Source: Apostichopus japonicus
Lineage: Eukaryota > Echinodermata > Holothuroidea > Aspidochirotida > Stichopodidae
Reading direction: 5' to 3'
Assembly (NCBI RefSeq): GCF_037975245.1
Contig: NC_092574.1
Location: 26,396,713-26,460,712, forward strand
Length of the DNA: 64,000 nucleotides
The position numbers were made by a program, and so were the translations under genes. A model generated the notes under the pieces. That model made no database searches and was not told the DNA's origin. It saw only the letters and a list, made by a program, of their open reading frames with translations. Position 1 is the stretch's first letter. Every line of letters begins with the position of its first letter. Of this stretch, positions 37,501 to 52,500 are shown piece after piece.

Positions 37501-40500
37501 AAATTACGAGAACTCCAAAAATTAGTATCAATCGTCCAGGAATTGCCAGAGGCGGCTATGGGTCTCCCAGATGACTTAGCTGAGCTAGCGATGTCCCTCA
37601 CAGAGGAAGTATCAGAGGTCACACAAGATGAGGATGATTACGATGACGAAGAAGAAGATGAAGAAGGTGAAGATGAGGAACAAAGCACTAGAGACGAAGA
37701 AAGTGTAGCAGCCGAAGGCTACTCAGAGCTCAGTGAAGGAGAAGTCTCAGAGCAAACAAGGTAAGAGTTTAGTAACATGCTAGATATTCAGAAGTTAGGG
37801 AAGGAGAGGTCTCAGAACAAACAAGGTAAGAGTTTAGCACCATGCACCAGATATTGTTGCAAAAATGCATTGGCTGAAGTATGGCTTAGGTTTGTTAAGA
37901 TTTAAACGGGGCATTAATTAATTTAAATAATGATATCACTTTAAGTTAGCAATTGCTGTCTGCAAGGCTTTGCTTTCAGTAATTCTACCACAAATATCGT
38001 GTCTATCACTGGAAAAGTATTTTTTCTATAGTGCTGAAAAAAACAATTGTAAAATATTTCCTATCCTCTACTGTATCTTACTACATGTTATCTCTTTTTG
38101 GGATTTTCAAACAGGGAGGCTTATTACGAGGCCAAAATGAGACAGCAAAGAAGGGAACTGGAAAAACTCATGGAGGAGAGAGGACAACTGTTGAATGTAC
38201 AGAGACAGTTGAAGGAACTAAATCAAAAGTTACCCCCTATCAGCATGGTAAGACATTTTAAACAAGTGGTTGTAATGTAACATCCCCCTCTAATGTAACT
38301 TTAGTAGGTCAACTTGTTCTGTTCCAGTTTGGTGTGTTAACAGTTAGATCATTCAGAATGTCTCACACATTTCTGAAAAAATGTCTGACACTAGACTTAT
38401 AACCCATTTAAACTAGGGTTACCAGGCCTTGCCTACATTATAAGAATTGGGGCAAAATTTGTTATTCTAACAAACAGGTGAGGGTAAGAAAAACATGAAC
38501 TTTGTAGAGAACAGTAACCAAATAAAATCGAAAACAAACATCAAACTCAAGCTTGCAACAATTTTGCAATGTTTTTTTTTTCATAGCATATGTCCCTATA
38601 GACCTAATTTATTTTACAGAAGGTCAGAAATTATATTGTTTTCAATAACTGGTGAGATTAATTATCAGCTAATACCACCCACTTCTGAGAGCTTTCTACA
38701 GTAATATTTGTATTGTAGTGTTGCAGATGTTCAATAGGCATTGTTGCCAAAGGAACCAAATATTTTGTTCCCTTTTGAGATTTTTTATTTCTGCTGATGT
38801 TGGGAACGAATGTGATGTGTCCCTAACCTACATATTGAGAGATAAACAGCATCTAAATGAACAGCGAAAGATGTTTTGAGTTTTGAAATATGATTTTTAT
38901 CTCAATACATTACATGTATAGAGATATTGTAACAGTAAGTGGGACTCTCTCTTCTCTTAAAAATTTTTCAGCGTCTTCAAACAAAGTTCTTTTTCTCTGG
39001 AATTTCCAGAGCAAGAATATATCATATAGACCAACAAAAGTTACTATTTTTTATTCCAGAATTGTATCTCATTCTGTGACTTTTTCACCGATTTATGTCC
39101 AAATCGGGCCAATTTGGACTGAAAACACACTTTGGCAAACCTGTTTTGCACACGCTCCAAAACTTATGTTTTATGAAAGAGAATAGAATAGAACTGTCTT
39201 TCAACAGTGGTATCGTCTAAGATAGGGTCCTATGTATTATATATTTTATTAACATTTTAAACTTTCATTTGTTGTTTACAGGTAGGTATTAATAAGAATT
39301 TTACTACCTGTATATGACATTTTATGGCTTTTATTTGCTTTATTTGATGTTTAAATGATTTTTCTTTCTTAAAACAACACTGAGCTGCCGCCCCTACTAT
39401 TAGTAAAAAGGTCCGTTTTTGATGATTAAGCCCCGCCCCAAGTCTGTTTTGTAGCAGATTGGCTATGACTCATAACAGCTACACGAAAATGGCTACGCTC
39501 GCGACCAATTTCTGTAGTGTAGTTAGGTACGCGAGGTGTTAGTGTATTGCATGCTAATTACATTCTGTACTGCTAAATTCCATTTAAGGATAGTACTGGT
39601 GTTCAGGTAGCTTTTCAGAGCAAAGGCCATGATAAGTTTGTTTGATTGCCCTTCATGTATTTTGTATAATTACGTATACACATTCTTGTATTTCTGAAGG
39701 CTACTTACTGTAGGCCTTGTGCATTTAAAAAAAATATATATATATAAGCCTAGGCCTATTAGGCTTTCAGTGATAGGCCTAGCCACATTAGCATTGTACT
39801 GGTGTTCAGACAGCTTTTCCTAGGAAGGACCAGGGTAAGTTTGTTTGATGGGTACGTATAAAAGAGGAGCCGGCCATAGCATCACAACTTTTATAAGACT
39901 ATAAAAATTGTATAAGGTTATGTTTTATTTATAAGGATATAAGATGTATAAGGTTATATGAAGTATGTTTAGCTTTCTTTTGAACCTGTAATGTTTGACA
40001 TCAAATGTACAAAGAATTAAAATAAAATAACAAAATGGAGAGGAACTGAGGTGGCTATTAGGGGAAGAGGAGGCCACCCATCACTTGCATATAAAAACTT
40101 GTAATCTTCTTTTACATTATTTTTTTCCAAGTCATAAATCCATGAAATCTTCATGTCCAAAAAATTGAGATGGAAAAACGTGGGTTGTTTTGATATCTAG
40201 AAATGGACACAGTTTTGATGGTAGTCACCACTACAGTAACATACAGTAGGTCAATAGGCCTAGCTCTCAAGGCAGGCATCAAGAATATGGTCGAGTTGTT
40301 CGCCTCTTCTAATTTGGCTGAACATTGTCATTGACGTCAAACTATATGACCAAAAAGTCCAACAGAGACTGACCTAAGATGAAGGATACCACATAAAAAA
40401 CAAGTTCTTAGGTATTCTATGACATTACTAAACCTTGCAATGTCGTTCTTTCGACTAACAGGCAATGAGCGCTAAAGGCAAGACTAGCAGGATAAAGTGT

Positions 40501-43500
40501 AACCTGCAGAGACTATTCGTGACAAAGTAGCAAAAATGCAAGTTATGTATTTGTTGTACCATGATTGATATTGATAATTGTAGAGACAGAGCAAAGATTT
40601 GAAATTAGGAATAAAAATTAAAAATTCCAGTATTGAGATACTGCATCATTGATGCTCTTGTTGATAATTTGTGAAAATGATTGTATTCTTCACAACTTTT
40701 GTAGTTTAGAGACTCTGAAAGAGAAACTATTTTACAGCTGGTGTTAAGAGAACAAAAAGAAGTGCCATGAAATATCATTTCGTAGAGGAGTGTTAAAATT
40801 ACAGAGTGGGAAATAAAAACAACAATTCTAGACATTTTTACAAAGATTTTTAACAACATTTTGCAAGATTACAAATCAACTCTTTTAAAACCTTTTGCTG
40901 TTTCTGTTGTCAGCATTTCTCGAATCTACTGGTATTTTAGTGAAACTGTTTTGACAATATGTACATTATTAAGCCCATCACACCTTTTAATTATAGTTAC
41001 TATGTGCGACAATATGTAACATATTGTTAAGCCCATCACATCTTTTATTTATTGTTAATATGTGTGACAATATGTAACATATAGACCATCACCTTTTATT
41101 TATTGTTTCCATTTAGATTAACAACTTCACACAGGATCAGCATCAGTTACACGCGAGGTATCTGCCACCGACAAATCCTCAAGGTAGGTGTTGTCAGGTG
41201 GAAGCTTGCAGACAAAAAAAGCTTTTGTTCGGCAAAATGGAATCCAATCCAATTTTACACTAAGGAACAGTAATATATCTCTTTATTCTGCATTATTTAC
41301 CCAAGCCGATTTCATTACATTTAATTCTCAAAATAAATATTTATGGTGTAGCAAAGAAAGTAATAAGATAAAGAAAAATGAAGAAGGTACATGTGGTAAA
41401 TGATGATCATAGTGTGTCCAAATATCGATAGGTCAAAGGTCAGAATATTACAGACTGGTTTGCCCTTAGACCTGCTTCGCAAGGATTAACCAAATAGAAT
41501 TTGATAAGGTAAGGAAAAGTTTTAAATTTTTTTTTGTGTCTTCTTTTATCAGATTCACTGACTCCAAGCAGAGATGAAGTCTACGCTGAGATGAGGAGAC
41601 ACAAAATACTTCAGGAGGAGCTGAGGCAGAAGAAACGAGAACTGGCAGCTTTGGTGGCAAAGGTCAAGAGGAATGTAAGTGTGGAATAATTTTGAATATT
41701 CATGCAACTGTACATGAATATGCAGTAGTGTTTCTATCTCCTCACCTTATTATCACAGCTAGGCTTAATTGTAAGGATATGTCCTATTGAATATGCATTT
41801 CTGTGAACAACAGAACACACTTCCTACATAAATCTTTCATAAGTAATAACATTTCCGATGGATGTGGATAATTGGGTGGTCTTTCATTAAATCAAAAGTG
41901 AAAATATCCATCAGACATCTTTGAGTGGGATAACAGTACCTTTAAATTTCAGCCTAACTGTGATAATAAAGTGTTAACTGGCAACTACTTATGAATATAA
42001 AAATTTCTTTAATAAGAATCCTTAGAACCTTTGTTTTCTTACTGCTAGGAAGGAAATTTCATCGACTATAGTGTGAATCATATGTGGGTAGTTTCGTTCA
42101 ACTATGAAATCCTTGAGCCCTACCATCTGTTTTTACAGTACAACAAACAAAACAGAAATTACAAAGTTCAGAATAAACACGGCTTGACATTTTCTACACT
42201 AAACTTAGTGAAATCTTACCTGAAAAAAATAAAATTAAGAATAGCTGTGAAGACTGCAATCTCCATTAACATGTATCCTTACTGTAACCATTTAATAAAG
42301 ATGTTTTAACATGTAAAGCATTGGATGTGAAAGTGAAATTTGAATACTCATCTCCTTACAGAAGCTGAGTACAGACGATATGAATGATCTAGAAGATAAT
42401 GATTTATTCAGGTGAGTCATGGATGCCTGTCAAATGTACAGGATAAAAGTGAGCTAGGGGGATTTATCTGGAAAATGCCAATTTGAATTATATCTTGTTT
42501 ATATGTTAATACTTCATATTGGTGGTAATGGGATGTCTTGATCCTTCCATATAAAACAAGAACTAGCATATACTTTTGTTTTATTGATTCAGTACAATGA
42601 TAAAATGCTTCTTACAACCAGGAAACATTGAGAATAAAGATATAAACAGAGTCTGTCCTAGGACTATGTTGTTTTCTATGCCCTGCATTCCTGCAAGAAA
42701 CTAAATACAAATCCAATCTGTAACAAAAACATATATTTGGTCCATATGCTGGGATTTCTTGCAGCTAAAAGTGGCACAGATTTAAATCAACCCGTGGGAT
42801 ACATTCTGGTAGAACTTTCAATGCATATTAACTTTATCATCGGTGTAGTATTTATTTCAACTGTTGAAATCTACCAGTAGTCATCCTTGAGACTGGGTTA
42901 AAGAATAATAAACCTGATCTTATATTTGTGTTCTTTTCTCTTCTACGTTGTTTCTCTTGACAGCAGAGTGAGCATGCGTAGTGCAGATGTCACAGCCGCT
43001 GCTACGTGGGGAGGCTCCTCACAGATGAGTGACTACGAGGAGGATGATGACGAAACCAACGATGCCTACAGAGGACGCAGAGGATTAGCAGAAGAAGAGG
43101 AGGAAGAAGAAGTAGAAGTTAGTGTTATTCATTCAACATCTCCATCGACTTCTCACATCGCATTCATTTCATATCTGTAGGGCTGGTTAGTCTAACCGGT
43201 GGCAACATTTGCATGACCACAATGTCCGATGTGACTGACCTTTATTTAAAAAACAAACTAAAATTAAAGAAAACAACTGTATTATACTAACTTTTGTTTT
43301 TGTGAAAGGCTTGCTGTTATCATTACTGTACATGTGTTTTGTTTACATCATATTCGATACGTAGCTCTACCTGTTCACTTGGTTGTATTTTTAGATATTA
43401 ATTTTAGATATGACCCTTAGGTCCTAAAAATTCTTGCCACCATGTTTTAGGGGTAAGCTGTAAGTAACTTTTCATTATTAAAGCATTGAAAGTACTGAAT

Positions 43501-46500
43501 AGTCAAGGATTTGAACTTTTCATTCCACAGGGTAATAGCATTGCTATGACATCAGACACATACACTGTGGAAGAACCAAGATTCAACCCAGGAAGACCCA
43601 GCATCCTCGCAAATGAAAGTGACTATGATGGTAAGGTATTCTCTGTAATGATCAGATTTTACCCATTTCAGATTTTAAGGCAAGCACTCTACATTTTTCT
43701 GTAGGTTTATTTTTGTTTCTGTATAATCACTTGTTTTGTATATTCAATGTATTTCTGCTACTCCAAATCGTTGTCTCTGTTTGCTGTTTGCATTACACAG
43801 AGATAATATTTGCTATGTTTTATATATATTTTTTAATTTGAGCTGTATGTAGCAGCTTGATTTGTTTATCTTCTGCATTTCTGTGGTTTTGTCAAGTGTT
43901 TCAATCCCCCTCACAGTGAAGTTGAAATTAAAGAGATAAAATAATGAACCAGATCTAGTGAAGTCTAAGTTGGTTAGAAATAAGCAATAGATAAAGGTTG
44001 AATTTAGAACTGTGTCTAACAAAAATTTATGAAGTAGTTCAGTAGGTTTTACCCCCCCCCCCCACCACAATAACAAAAGAACAAAATAGTGACCAAGATG
44101 TGAAGAATAGATAAGAAAGGAAAGGAAAGTGACTATGAAGAATAATGAGGGTATTGTTGTCTAGGATGTTATTATCTAAGGTATTGTTATCTTGGATGTT
44201 ATTATCTAAAAGGTATTATTATCGAAGGTATTATTATCTAAGGTATTATTATCTAAGGTATTGTTATCTAGGATGTTATTATCTAAGGTATTGTTATCTT
44301 GGATGTTATTATCTAAAAGGTATTATTATCTAAGGTATTGTTGTCTAGGATGTTATTATCTAAGGTATTGTTATCTTGGATGTTATTATTTAAGATATTG
44401 TTATCTAGGATGTTATTAACTAAGGTATTATTATCTAAGGTATTAATCTAAGGTGTTGATCTGGGCAAGGTCTTAATGGAAATTAAACTGACATAGGTTA
44501 CCAATAAACTCACTAGTCAAAAACTCAACATACAAGCAAGGAGTACAAGATGAATAGAAGTTAAAAATAATAAAGACTGAAAAAGGGTATGGATTTAATT
44601 ACATCTTGCTGGTGAGAGGAAGGCAAGAAATACATGAGGAGAAACAGAATAACAGATGTGATTACCAAGAGGGAATTAAAAAAGAAAAGAAATAAAAAGA
44701 CTATTCAAAGGAGGATAAAGAAATGGGTACATTGTTTGATGCATTGTGAAATCCTTTTACACCTTTTAGAATCACTGCTAGAGATGCATGGTATCAGATA
44801 TCCAGGAAGATTTCCCAGGCAGCAATATCTTAATCCTAGACAAGAAGTAAGTAAACATGTATAAGGACTCCTAAACATCATATATACATTACTATTGTGA
44901 GGTCTTGTTGAGTTTTCTTGAGTGGGAGTGTCAGTTGCTGAACCAACATATTGATTGTCTTGGTGTACTTTTATGTATCTTGGGCAAGCATGAATCTATG
45001 GAGAAGACATAACATTCAATTGGTAATTTGGTGCTTGAATTCTCTAAATTGTTGAGGACTTTCAAAGAGGTGATGAGCTGTGTTCTTCTCACCAGGGTTT
45101 GCTATTCCTACTTCCCATCCTCTTGATAAACTAGGACGTCAATAATACCAAGGCATAGACAGTAGTTATGTACCAAACCACTAACTCTCTTTTTCTTGTC
45201 ACTCCTACCTCTTCAAAATTAAAACACAAGTTGGTAGCCATCAAAAAGGTAATTGACATGGGGTATTTGCTTCACAGTGTCCTCTTCATATGTCTATCTA
45301 CTAAGGAAGGGCAAGGATTGGAGGGTGGGGTGGGCAGGGGGAGGGGGTGAGATGGGCAATTGTGAGTGTAATTTTCCTCTGTCATTAGCTATCAGTGATC
45401 CTATTTCTTTCAACATCAAGCTTTATCTTCATCCAGCCTCTCTGACCTGAGTTTAGATGTTGTTGGAAGACAATGCACAAAATTATGTAAGTGTAGCTAT
45501 TCACTTTTCATTAGTCTCCTTTAAAACTATGAAAAACCTTCTTTTAATTTCAAGCAGAACCTGCGTGCACCGGAGGACCTCGTTGAGGACATGTCTCAGT
45601 ATTCGGAGGACTACCTCCGTCTTCAGGTCCAGGTGGACCATCTCCAAGACCAGCTGGAAGACAGCGTCCGAGTCACCCAGGCCCTGGTCAAAGACCAACA
45701 TGCCATGATGCATATGCTACATCAAAATTCCATGTCAGGCAAGTCATATTATCTTATCCTCATAGTAATTTTCTTCTCTTGGAGTTGGTTGGGGGGGGGG
45801 GGGCTGGGTGGATGGGGGAGTTTAACTTTGAGGATAGGAGATGGTACATGATTGAAATGTCAAACAGCTTGTAGGAAACAGATGTAACAAGCTCTCAAGC
45901 ATATAATACCTTTGTTATGTTACCTTCAGTGGAGGAAATCTTTTGAGTTGCAATATCACTGCCCTCAGTGGAATTAAGTTGAAATGTTGAAATTTATTTT
46001 CTTGATGAAGTTGTCACTGAAATGCTTGAATGTACTCCGCCTACTATTTGTGATCCCTTTTTCATGTTCTTTCTGCGGTGCTAATATTGATCTCAATTGG
46101 AGATTTTTTTTGTCTTCTGACTGACCAAGGTTCTGTGGTGTTATATTCTACTTGTAGTCTCAATATCATCACTGCTTTGCAATGATGGGTTGATATGAAC
46201 ATGTGAAGCAATATCAAGACAAAGTAAGGCTGATATATGCCGACCCAACTCACCCCCTTAACCCCCTCATCCTAGATCTCTCCCTCCTAATTTTTGGATC
46301 CTTCATACTGGAGTTAATCCCATGGATGATTTCATGTACCTCTTCTGCTGTCATTGCAGGATTCCACCAGTCATACCAAGGTCTTTCTCCATCTCCTCTC
46401 CCAAGTGGACTACCAAATGGTGCAGGCGGTGACCCCAGACTGGCAGAGCTTCTCCATAATTACGACCTACGGCTACAGCACCAGCAGTTGATGTTAAACC

Positions 46501-49500
46501 TGAACAATGCGTACAATGATCTATTCAAGCAACAAGAAGCGCTTGAGAACTTTTACTCGAAAGCAGAGAACACAGAAGACAAACGAGAGAACTTGAACAG
46601 TAATAACAGTGTGCACGAGAGGTTGGAAGAGGATGAGGAGGAGAACCCTTATAATCAGAGGGACATATACTCCCCCTATGGTAGACCAGGCCAGGGATCA
46701 GGAAGCTACCAGAGAAAGTATGGATTGCCAGAAGATACACAAGGTTAGCTTTACTTACGTTCAGACTAGAAGGTCACCTACGTGCTCTAACTTTAAGTTC
46801 AGACTAGAAGGTCACCTATGAGCTCTAACTTTAAGTTCAGACTAGAAGGTCACCTATACGCTCTAACTTTAAGTTCAGACTAGAAGGTCACCTTTGTGCT
46901 CTAAGTGTAAGTTCAGACTAGAAGGTCACCTATACGCTCTAACTTTAAGTTCAGACTAGAAGGTCACCTATGCGCTCTAACTTTAAGTTCAGACTAGAAG
47001 GTCACCTATGTCCTCTAACTTTAAGTTCAGACTAGAAGGTCACCTATGCGCTCTAACTTTAAGTTCAGACTAGAAGGTCACCTATGTATCAGTTACAACT
47101 ATTATACCAGTAATGACATTTACATCACACACATTCTAAATAAGGAGGGGAAAAAAGAGAAACCAAGTGTGTCAAGGAAATTAGTGAGATTCAAACATTG
47201 TCCTGAGAACAACTATTTTTGGAACAGAACCCTGTACCTAGTTGTAGATTAGGGAATTTAAAACCAAGCGAACCTCGGTAGGTTACACCAATACTGCCAT
47301 TTTCAGAACTTTGTCTTGCTTGTATCAAGCCCTTGAAGGTTGACAATGTTCCCCTTAATGAGGACTATTTCTTCTCACATTTAGGTAACTCTTTCAATCT
47401 TGCACCAACATTCCCTCCAGAGTTTTCCGAGTCTTCACAGAGAGACACTTACCCAGCTGCTGAAGCATACCTCAACCAGTATGACTCGTTCTCCAGACAA
47501 CAGGCATCTCGCTACACCCATCCTTACCAGACTACCACGAGCTACCACGTCCCGCCAAATTCCAGTCAAAGAAGCTTTGAGAGCAACGAATTAGAAACTA
47601 GCAACGCACCAATTATGCAAGGCGCTGACAGACGGAATGCAGAAACATCCAGTAAAGGATTGAAGAAAGGCTTGAAGGAAACTAGGGAAGTTGAAGCTAA
47701 TCTTCAAAGTCCGGCTGATGGAAATATTCCACGTCTTGATATAAATAGCTTGTTGAGGAAGACGTAAGTTTTTTCTTTCTTTTTCTTTCATGATTTGTTG
47801 TTGTTGGTGGTTTCTTTTTCAATAACTTGTAAGAATCAGATTGACATGGATAGGTGAAGGTTTCATTCTAATTATACGTTTTCCACTGATTCACTGTGAT
47901 GGCTATCCGATGGTTGGATGGATAAGTCCAGAATGGTGGAAGTCTACCCAATGTCGTTAAACTTGCTACTTGACTATGCAATTCTGAAATAGAATGGTTC
48001 ACTGCTACAAGTCAGCTTTTTTGACTAAATTTTTAGTCTGTAAGATTCTATCCTCATAAGTACTGTGCAGTAGACAGTTGTTTCATCAATTCTCTCAAAG
48101 TGGTAGGCATTGTAGACCTTGCAGATTTTGAAATAAGTAACAGCAGCAAGGACAAAATTACCCAGGTGGTCTTCAAGGATGTTTTTGTTTAGCTCTTCTT
48201 CACCCATCTTACCCCCTCCCCCCCTCTATCTCGTCTCCCATACATCAAATGCATGTAATTCTGATTCGGTGAAACAACACGTAGATCCGTTTCAAATTTG
48301 CCGCATTTCTCTTGAATCTGTGAATTTATGAGTAATCATATGTAGGGGACATTTTAGGCACCTTTATACTGCTGTTATGTACTTAGTTAACTCATTTCTT
48401 ATTTTCATTGGTCCTTAGCCTGCATAGTAAATTATAAATCCTGTGTTACTCTTTCTTTATCATAATTATATTAGAGAGCGTCAGAGACTGAGGAAGATGG
48501 AGAAGGATTCCAAGAAAGGCCAGCCAGCCTCTGCAAGTCCCAAAAGTATGTCAGGAATTAGTTAATTGTTTCTGTCTTGCCCATCTGTTATTACCTGAAT
48601 CAGTCTGTAAACTTTGCCCAGTTAGCCCATTTCGTGCCTCTGCCCATTTGATTATTGAAAGAAGGTAGTATTGCCTGGTTTAATGTTATTGCTCTACTAT
48701 TTGATCAGGTAAATCGGCTTATTTTAATCTCACCATTCCTCAGCCGGTCGTTTGGTCATATGTGGAGCCTATTTTACATGTTGAATTTGACACTCCCTGT
48801 TTACCTGTACCAGTAACATTCAATCAATTTTATGCCATGTTAGAAACATGGTCATTTGAATATGAAGTTTACACAATTCAAAAACAGACCCTTAGTTGAG
48901 TTAAAGTTGTAAAAGTACTTTCCTATGCTTTGGAAAACATTGTGCACAGAAAAAAAAGGTTTTTGTGCATGTGAAAATTCAGTTTGGTTTATTTCCACCT
49001 TGTGTAAACCAACAGGGATGGATCAAGTATCATTACAAAAAAAAGGGAGAAGATCTGAAGAAGTCAGATGCTTTTACAGGCAACTCTCCCCTTTACAGAA
49101 TTGGTAGCAAAATATAAAAGATAACAACAAGAGGAATAGAAGAGAAAGAAGTGTAAATTAAAAATATTAGCAAAGGAAACTTGACACAAGGAAGAGGAAA
49201 GAGAATGTAGTTTATCTTTATGCAAGTAACAGTTCTTCTTTTTATTTTTTGGCTGAAATTAGTTTATACTGCTGTATAGTCGTCAGGTATTAAACTCGCC
49301 TGTGCAAAACAGAATCTTCAAGAGTTGGAAGAATAGTCCCAAAGACTGCCTTACAAGACAAAATGTTTTTAGAATTTATATGATTTTTGTGAAACCTTTC
49401 TGCATTCAAACAATTTTTTTAAAAAATTTCTCAGACACCACTGCCAAGAGAGAAACAAGCGCAAGTTCTCAAGCCAAATCCAAAATGGCCGCCAGGTCCA

Positions 49501-52500
49501 AGCTAACCGATGCCAATTTCAGCAGTCCTTCCAGATTCCGTCCTGGGTTGAGTAGCCATCTGAGTGGTACAGCTTTCTTAGACACTGCCAGCATGGCCAG
49601 TACCATGTCATTCTCCAGTATGCCCGGGGAGCTTGACCAGGAGGGCATGCGGTACCTGCGACCAGTCGGAAACGATAGTCAGAGATCTGTCAAAACCCAG
49701 AGCGAAGTGTAAGTAAAAACAGTTTATTAGGATACATTTGAAAAAACCCCCCCTCCACTCCAAAAAATTTAAGAAAAAATATTGAAAAAAAGAAAAAATT
49801 TTGAAAAGAAAAAAAAAAAAAAATCAAAAGATGATCGTAGGAGTTCCCTTACTATGGAATCCCTTTATGAAGAGAAAATGCTTCTTTGTTTGCTTTATTT
49901 TCACAATTTTTCAATGGCAATATTGCTATTGCATTACATAATCTATAAAGAAAAAAATTGCTTCAGCATCACCAACTGTTCTGTTTCTTGGCTCCAGAGC
50001 TTGGCAACCAGTGAATGAAATGGGAACTCTCTCAGAAGGTTTAATATTTTTCAAGTTTTTCATTTGAAATTGTCAAAAACAACATTTAGAGGTGATTATA
50101 GTGCTCACAGACTAAATTATCATTTGAGTTGCCTCTCGTAGAGAGTTAATTGAGATCTTGTCATTCTCTAACCATTACAGTGAGTCAGAAGCTGGTAGCG
50201 AGTACTCCCTCTTTGAAGCCCTTCGAGAGTCCATCTATTCCGAAGTAGCCACTCTGATATCGCAGAACGAATCACGACCGCACTTTCTGATCGAACTGTT
50301 CCGAGAGCTGCAGATGTTAAGCACTGATTATCTGAGACAGAGGGCACTCTATGCTCTCCAGGATCTAGTCTCTAAGTTTCTGACTGAGGATAACCAATCA
50401 CAGAACTTGGATGAACTCACAAAGGTAAGAGGTCCACATCCAAGCATGCACATCACACTAATCAATAGTAGAGGCGGGCCATTAGTATGCTTGCCACAGT
50501 CTATTGAGGCATGAAAGTCTAAATAGGTAGTAACTGATATCCTATCCAGGTGATTTCATTCATGACAGGGTATCTGGTAATACTTGCTTGGTTTTGTTTG
50601 TTGCGTCTTTGATGTAAAACCTGTAACTTAACTATCTTAATCTGATGTCAACTATCTGCACATAGTGATGGGATTTTTCAAATTTGCTTTAAATCACAAA
50701 ACAAACAGATGTAATAAGTTATCCATTAAGACTACCAATGTCATCTAATATTCTGACAACAAGTCATTGTTTAATCATTAAGTTACATCTGGTATCATTA
50801 ATAGGTTGAGGGTTATATTATTTCAATAACGCCATTGTGTGTAGTAGTATTAGTAATAGTGAATCACTAGATGTAACATTACAATGTTGAACACCACCAT
50901 CATATTCAATATAATCAACAGTGTACTCCATTCTTGCTAGAAAACCAATGTAGCATCATCCATCAATTAGTTATGCAAATTACTTTCTGGTTGATCATTC
51001 CAAGCATCGTTTATTAAGCTTTTATATCTTCATGTGTTTGTTATTATTTGTAGTTGCATAGTACCCAGTAACTTCAATTTAAACAACCAGTTACTATGAA
51101 TGGAGAGGGGTGGGGGGGGGTGTTGTAGATGTGATGGAGATTATCTGCTTTATCCCCTCTAAATTTCCTGGCTGATCCATAAATGACAGGAGCAAGAGAA
51201 ATTTATAGATCTGAGTCTACATCTCCCAGTAGTCATGAACGGTGATCACATATGTACATGGAATAAGTTAGTTTTCAAATTTGGTGCAGCAGTTTTGAAA
51301 ACTCTGAAATTTGTTCCTTTAATAATAGTTTAGTTTCTGCATGCAAGTTTACATATAGCAAATTGCCCATTTTCATGGCTTTTTACGATGCGCTACCGAT
51401 AAATTATTCCCTGAAGTAGAGATGATATGAAAGACATAATTGTTTTGGTTTGGGTTATCCCAGGTTTGGTGGTTTCAGTTTGTTCCTTTACACTATTAGT
51501 GATAATTGGCCTGTAAAACTCTTCCATGTGTGAAAGTATATAGATGTTGTGAAGACTGTTAGAAAATTTATGGAAAAATGTACACATCAGAAAAAGATTA
51601 CTAAAAGCGACCAAAAGCACAAAATTCCAGGTCTCAGAACATTATAAAACTGAAAAGTCAGTTTCTCTTACAGCTTTCATGGCTGGAATGTTTGTCAGAT
51701 GGAATGGACCCAAGAACTTGAATCCAATATTGCTGATTCAAGGCAAATTTGTTTCTGGTTGTCAGACAATTAGGTTTTACCCTTTTGCTTGTCGGAAAAA
51801 GGTGTACCAAGACTACAAAGAAGTACCAATACATACACTGTAGGAGAGATTTGTAGGTTTGGTGAATGGAACAGCATCTTGTGTCAGTAAAACATCCCAT
51901 CTGTGGATCCTAGGCCTACCACTATATTTGTTTTCTTTCAGTACCTCCAGAGTAATGGACGGTGATACCAAAACTTTTTAGGAGGGGGGAGGGAGGTCAT
52001 TTAGTCACAATGCAATCTGAATTTCATGTAAACAACAAGTAGTCCCCAGGATGACACCCCCCCACCCCATAACTGATATTGGTTGTCCAAACAGAAATTT
52101 GGTCGTATCCTTTGACGAGCATAAAATATTTTGTACTGTAATGGTTATAGCCACGAATGATGTATCTGCACTTGACTGCCAATCTTTTCTCTGGCATCAC
52201 CTTTCACCCCTTCAGACTTACCTCAATTGGCCTTATTCCACTGTCTCTGAGCATACTCCTAGTGAGAGTTTCTTTACTTCTGAGGAAGAGGAAATAAAGG
52301 TATCTTTCTGACAGCTTATCTATCTATCTCTCTGTATCTTTGTTGTCTGTCTGCCTGTCTATCCAATCGATGGATTTTTAGACTATTGATACTTGATGGG
52401 TAGAGAGGATGTTCCCATAATTTCACTCTTTGCTCATCTGTGATTCTTTATCAACAGAAAATATTCTTTTAAAATGAACTTTTGTATGAATAGCTGAACT

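Noticed and set aside
22589-37760. PCM1 exons 6, 7 and 16 all being exactly 282 nt, suggesting exon duplication
   Set aside because: Their protein sequences show no similarity to each other; equal length appears to be coincidence.
44145-44333. Leu/Tyr-rich repetitive peptide
   Set aside because: Produced by translating the TATCTAAGG minisatellite.
46759-47087. CRISPR-like regular repeats
   Set aside because: Units are contiguous 38-bp tandem copies with no unique spacers, in an animal intron.
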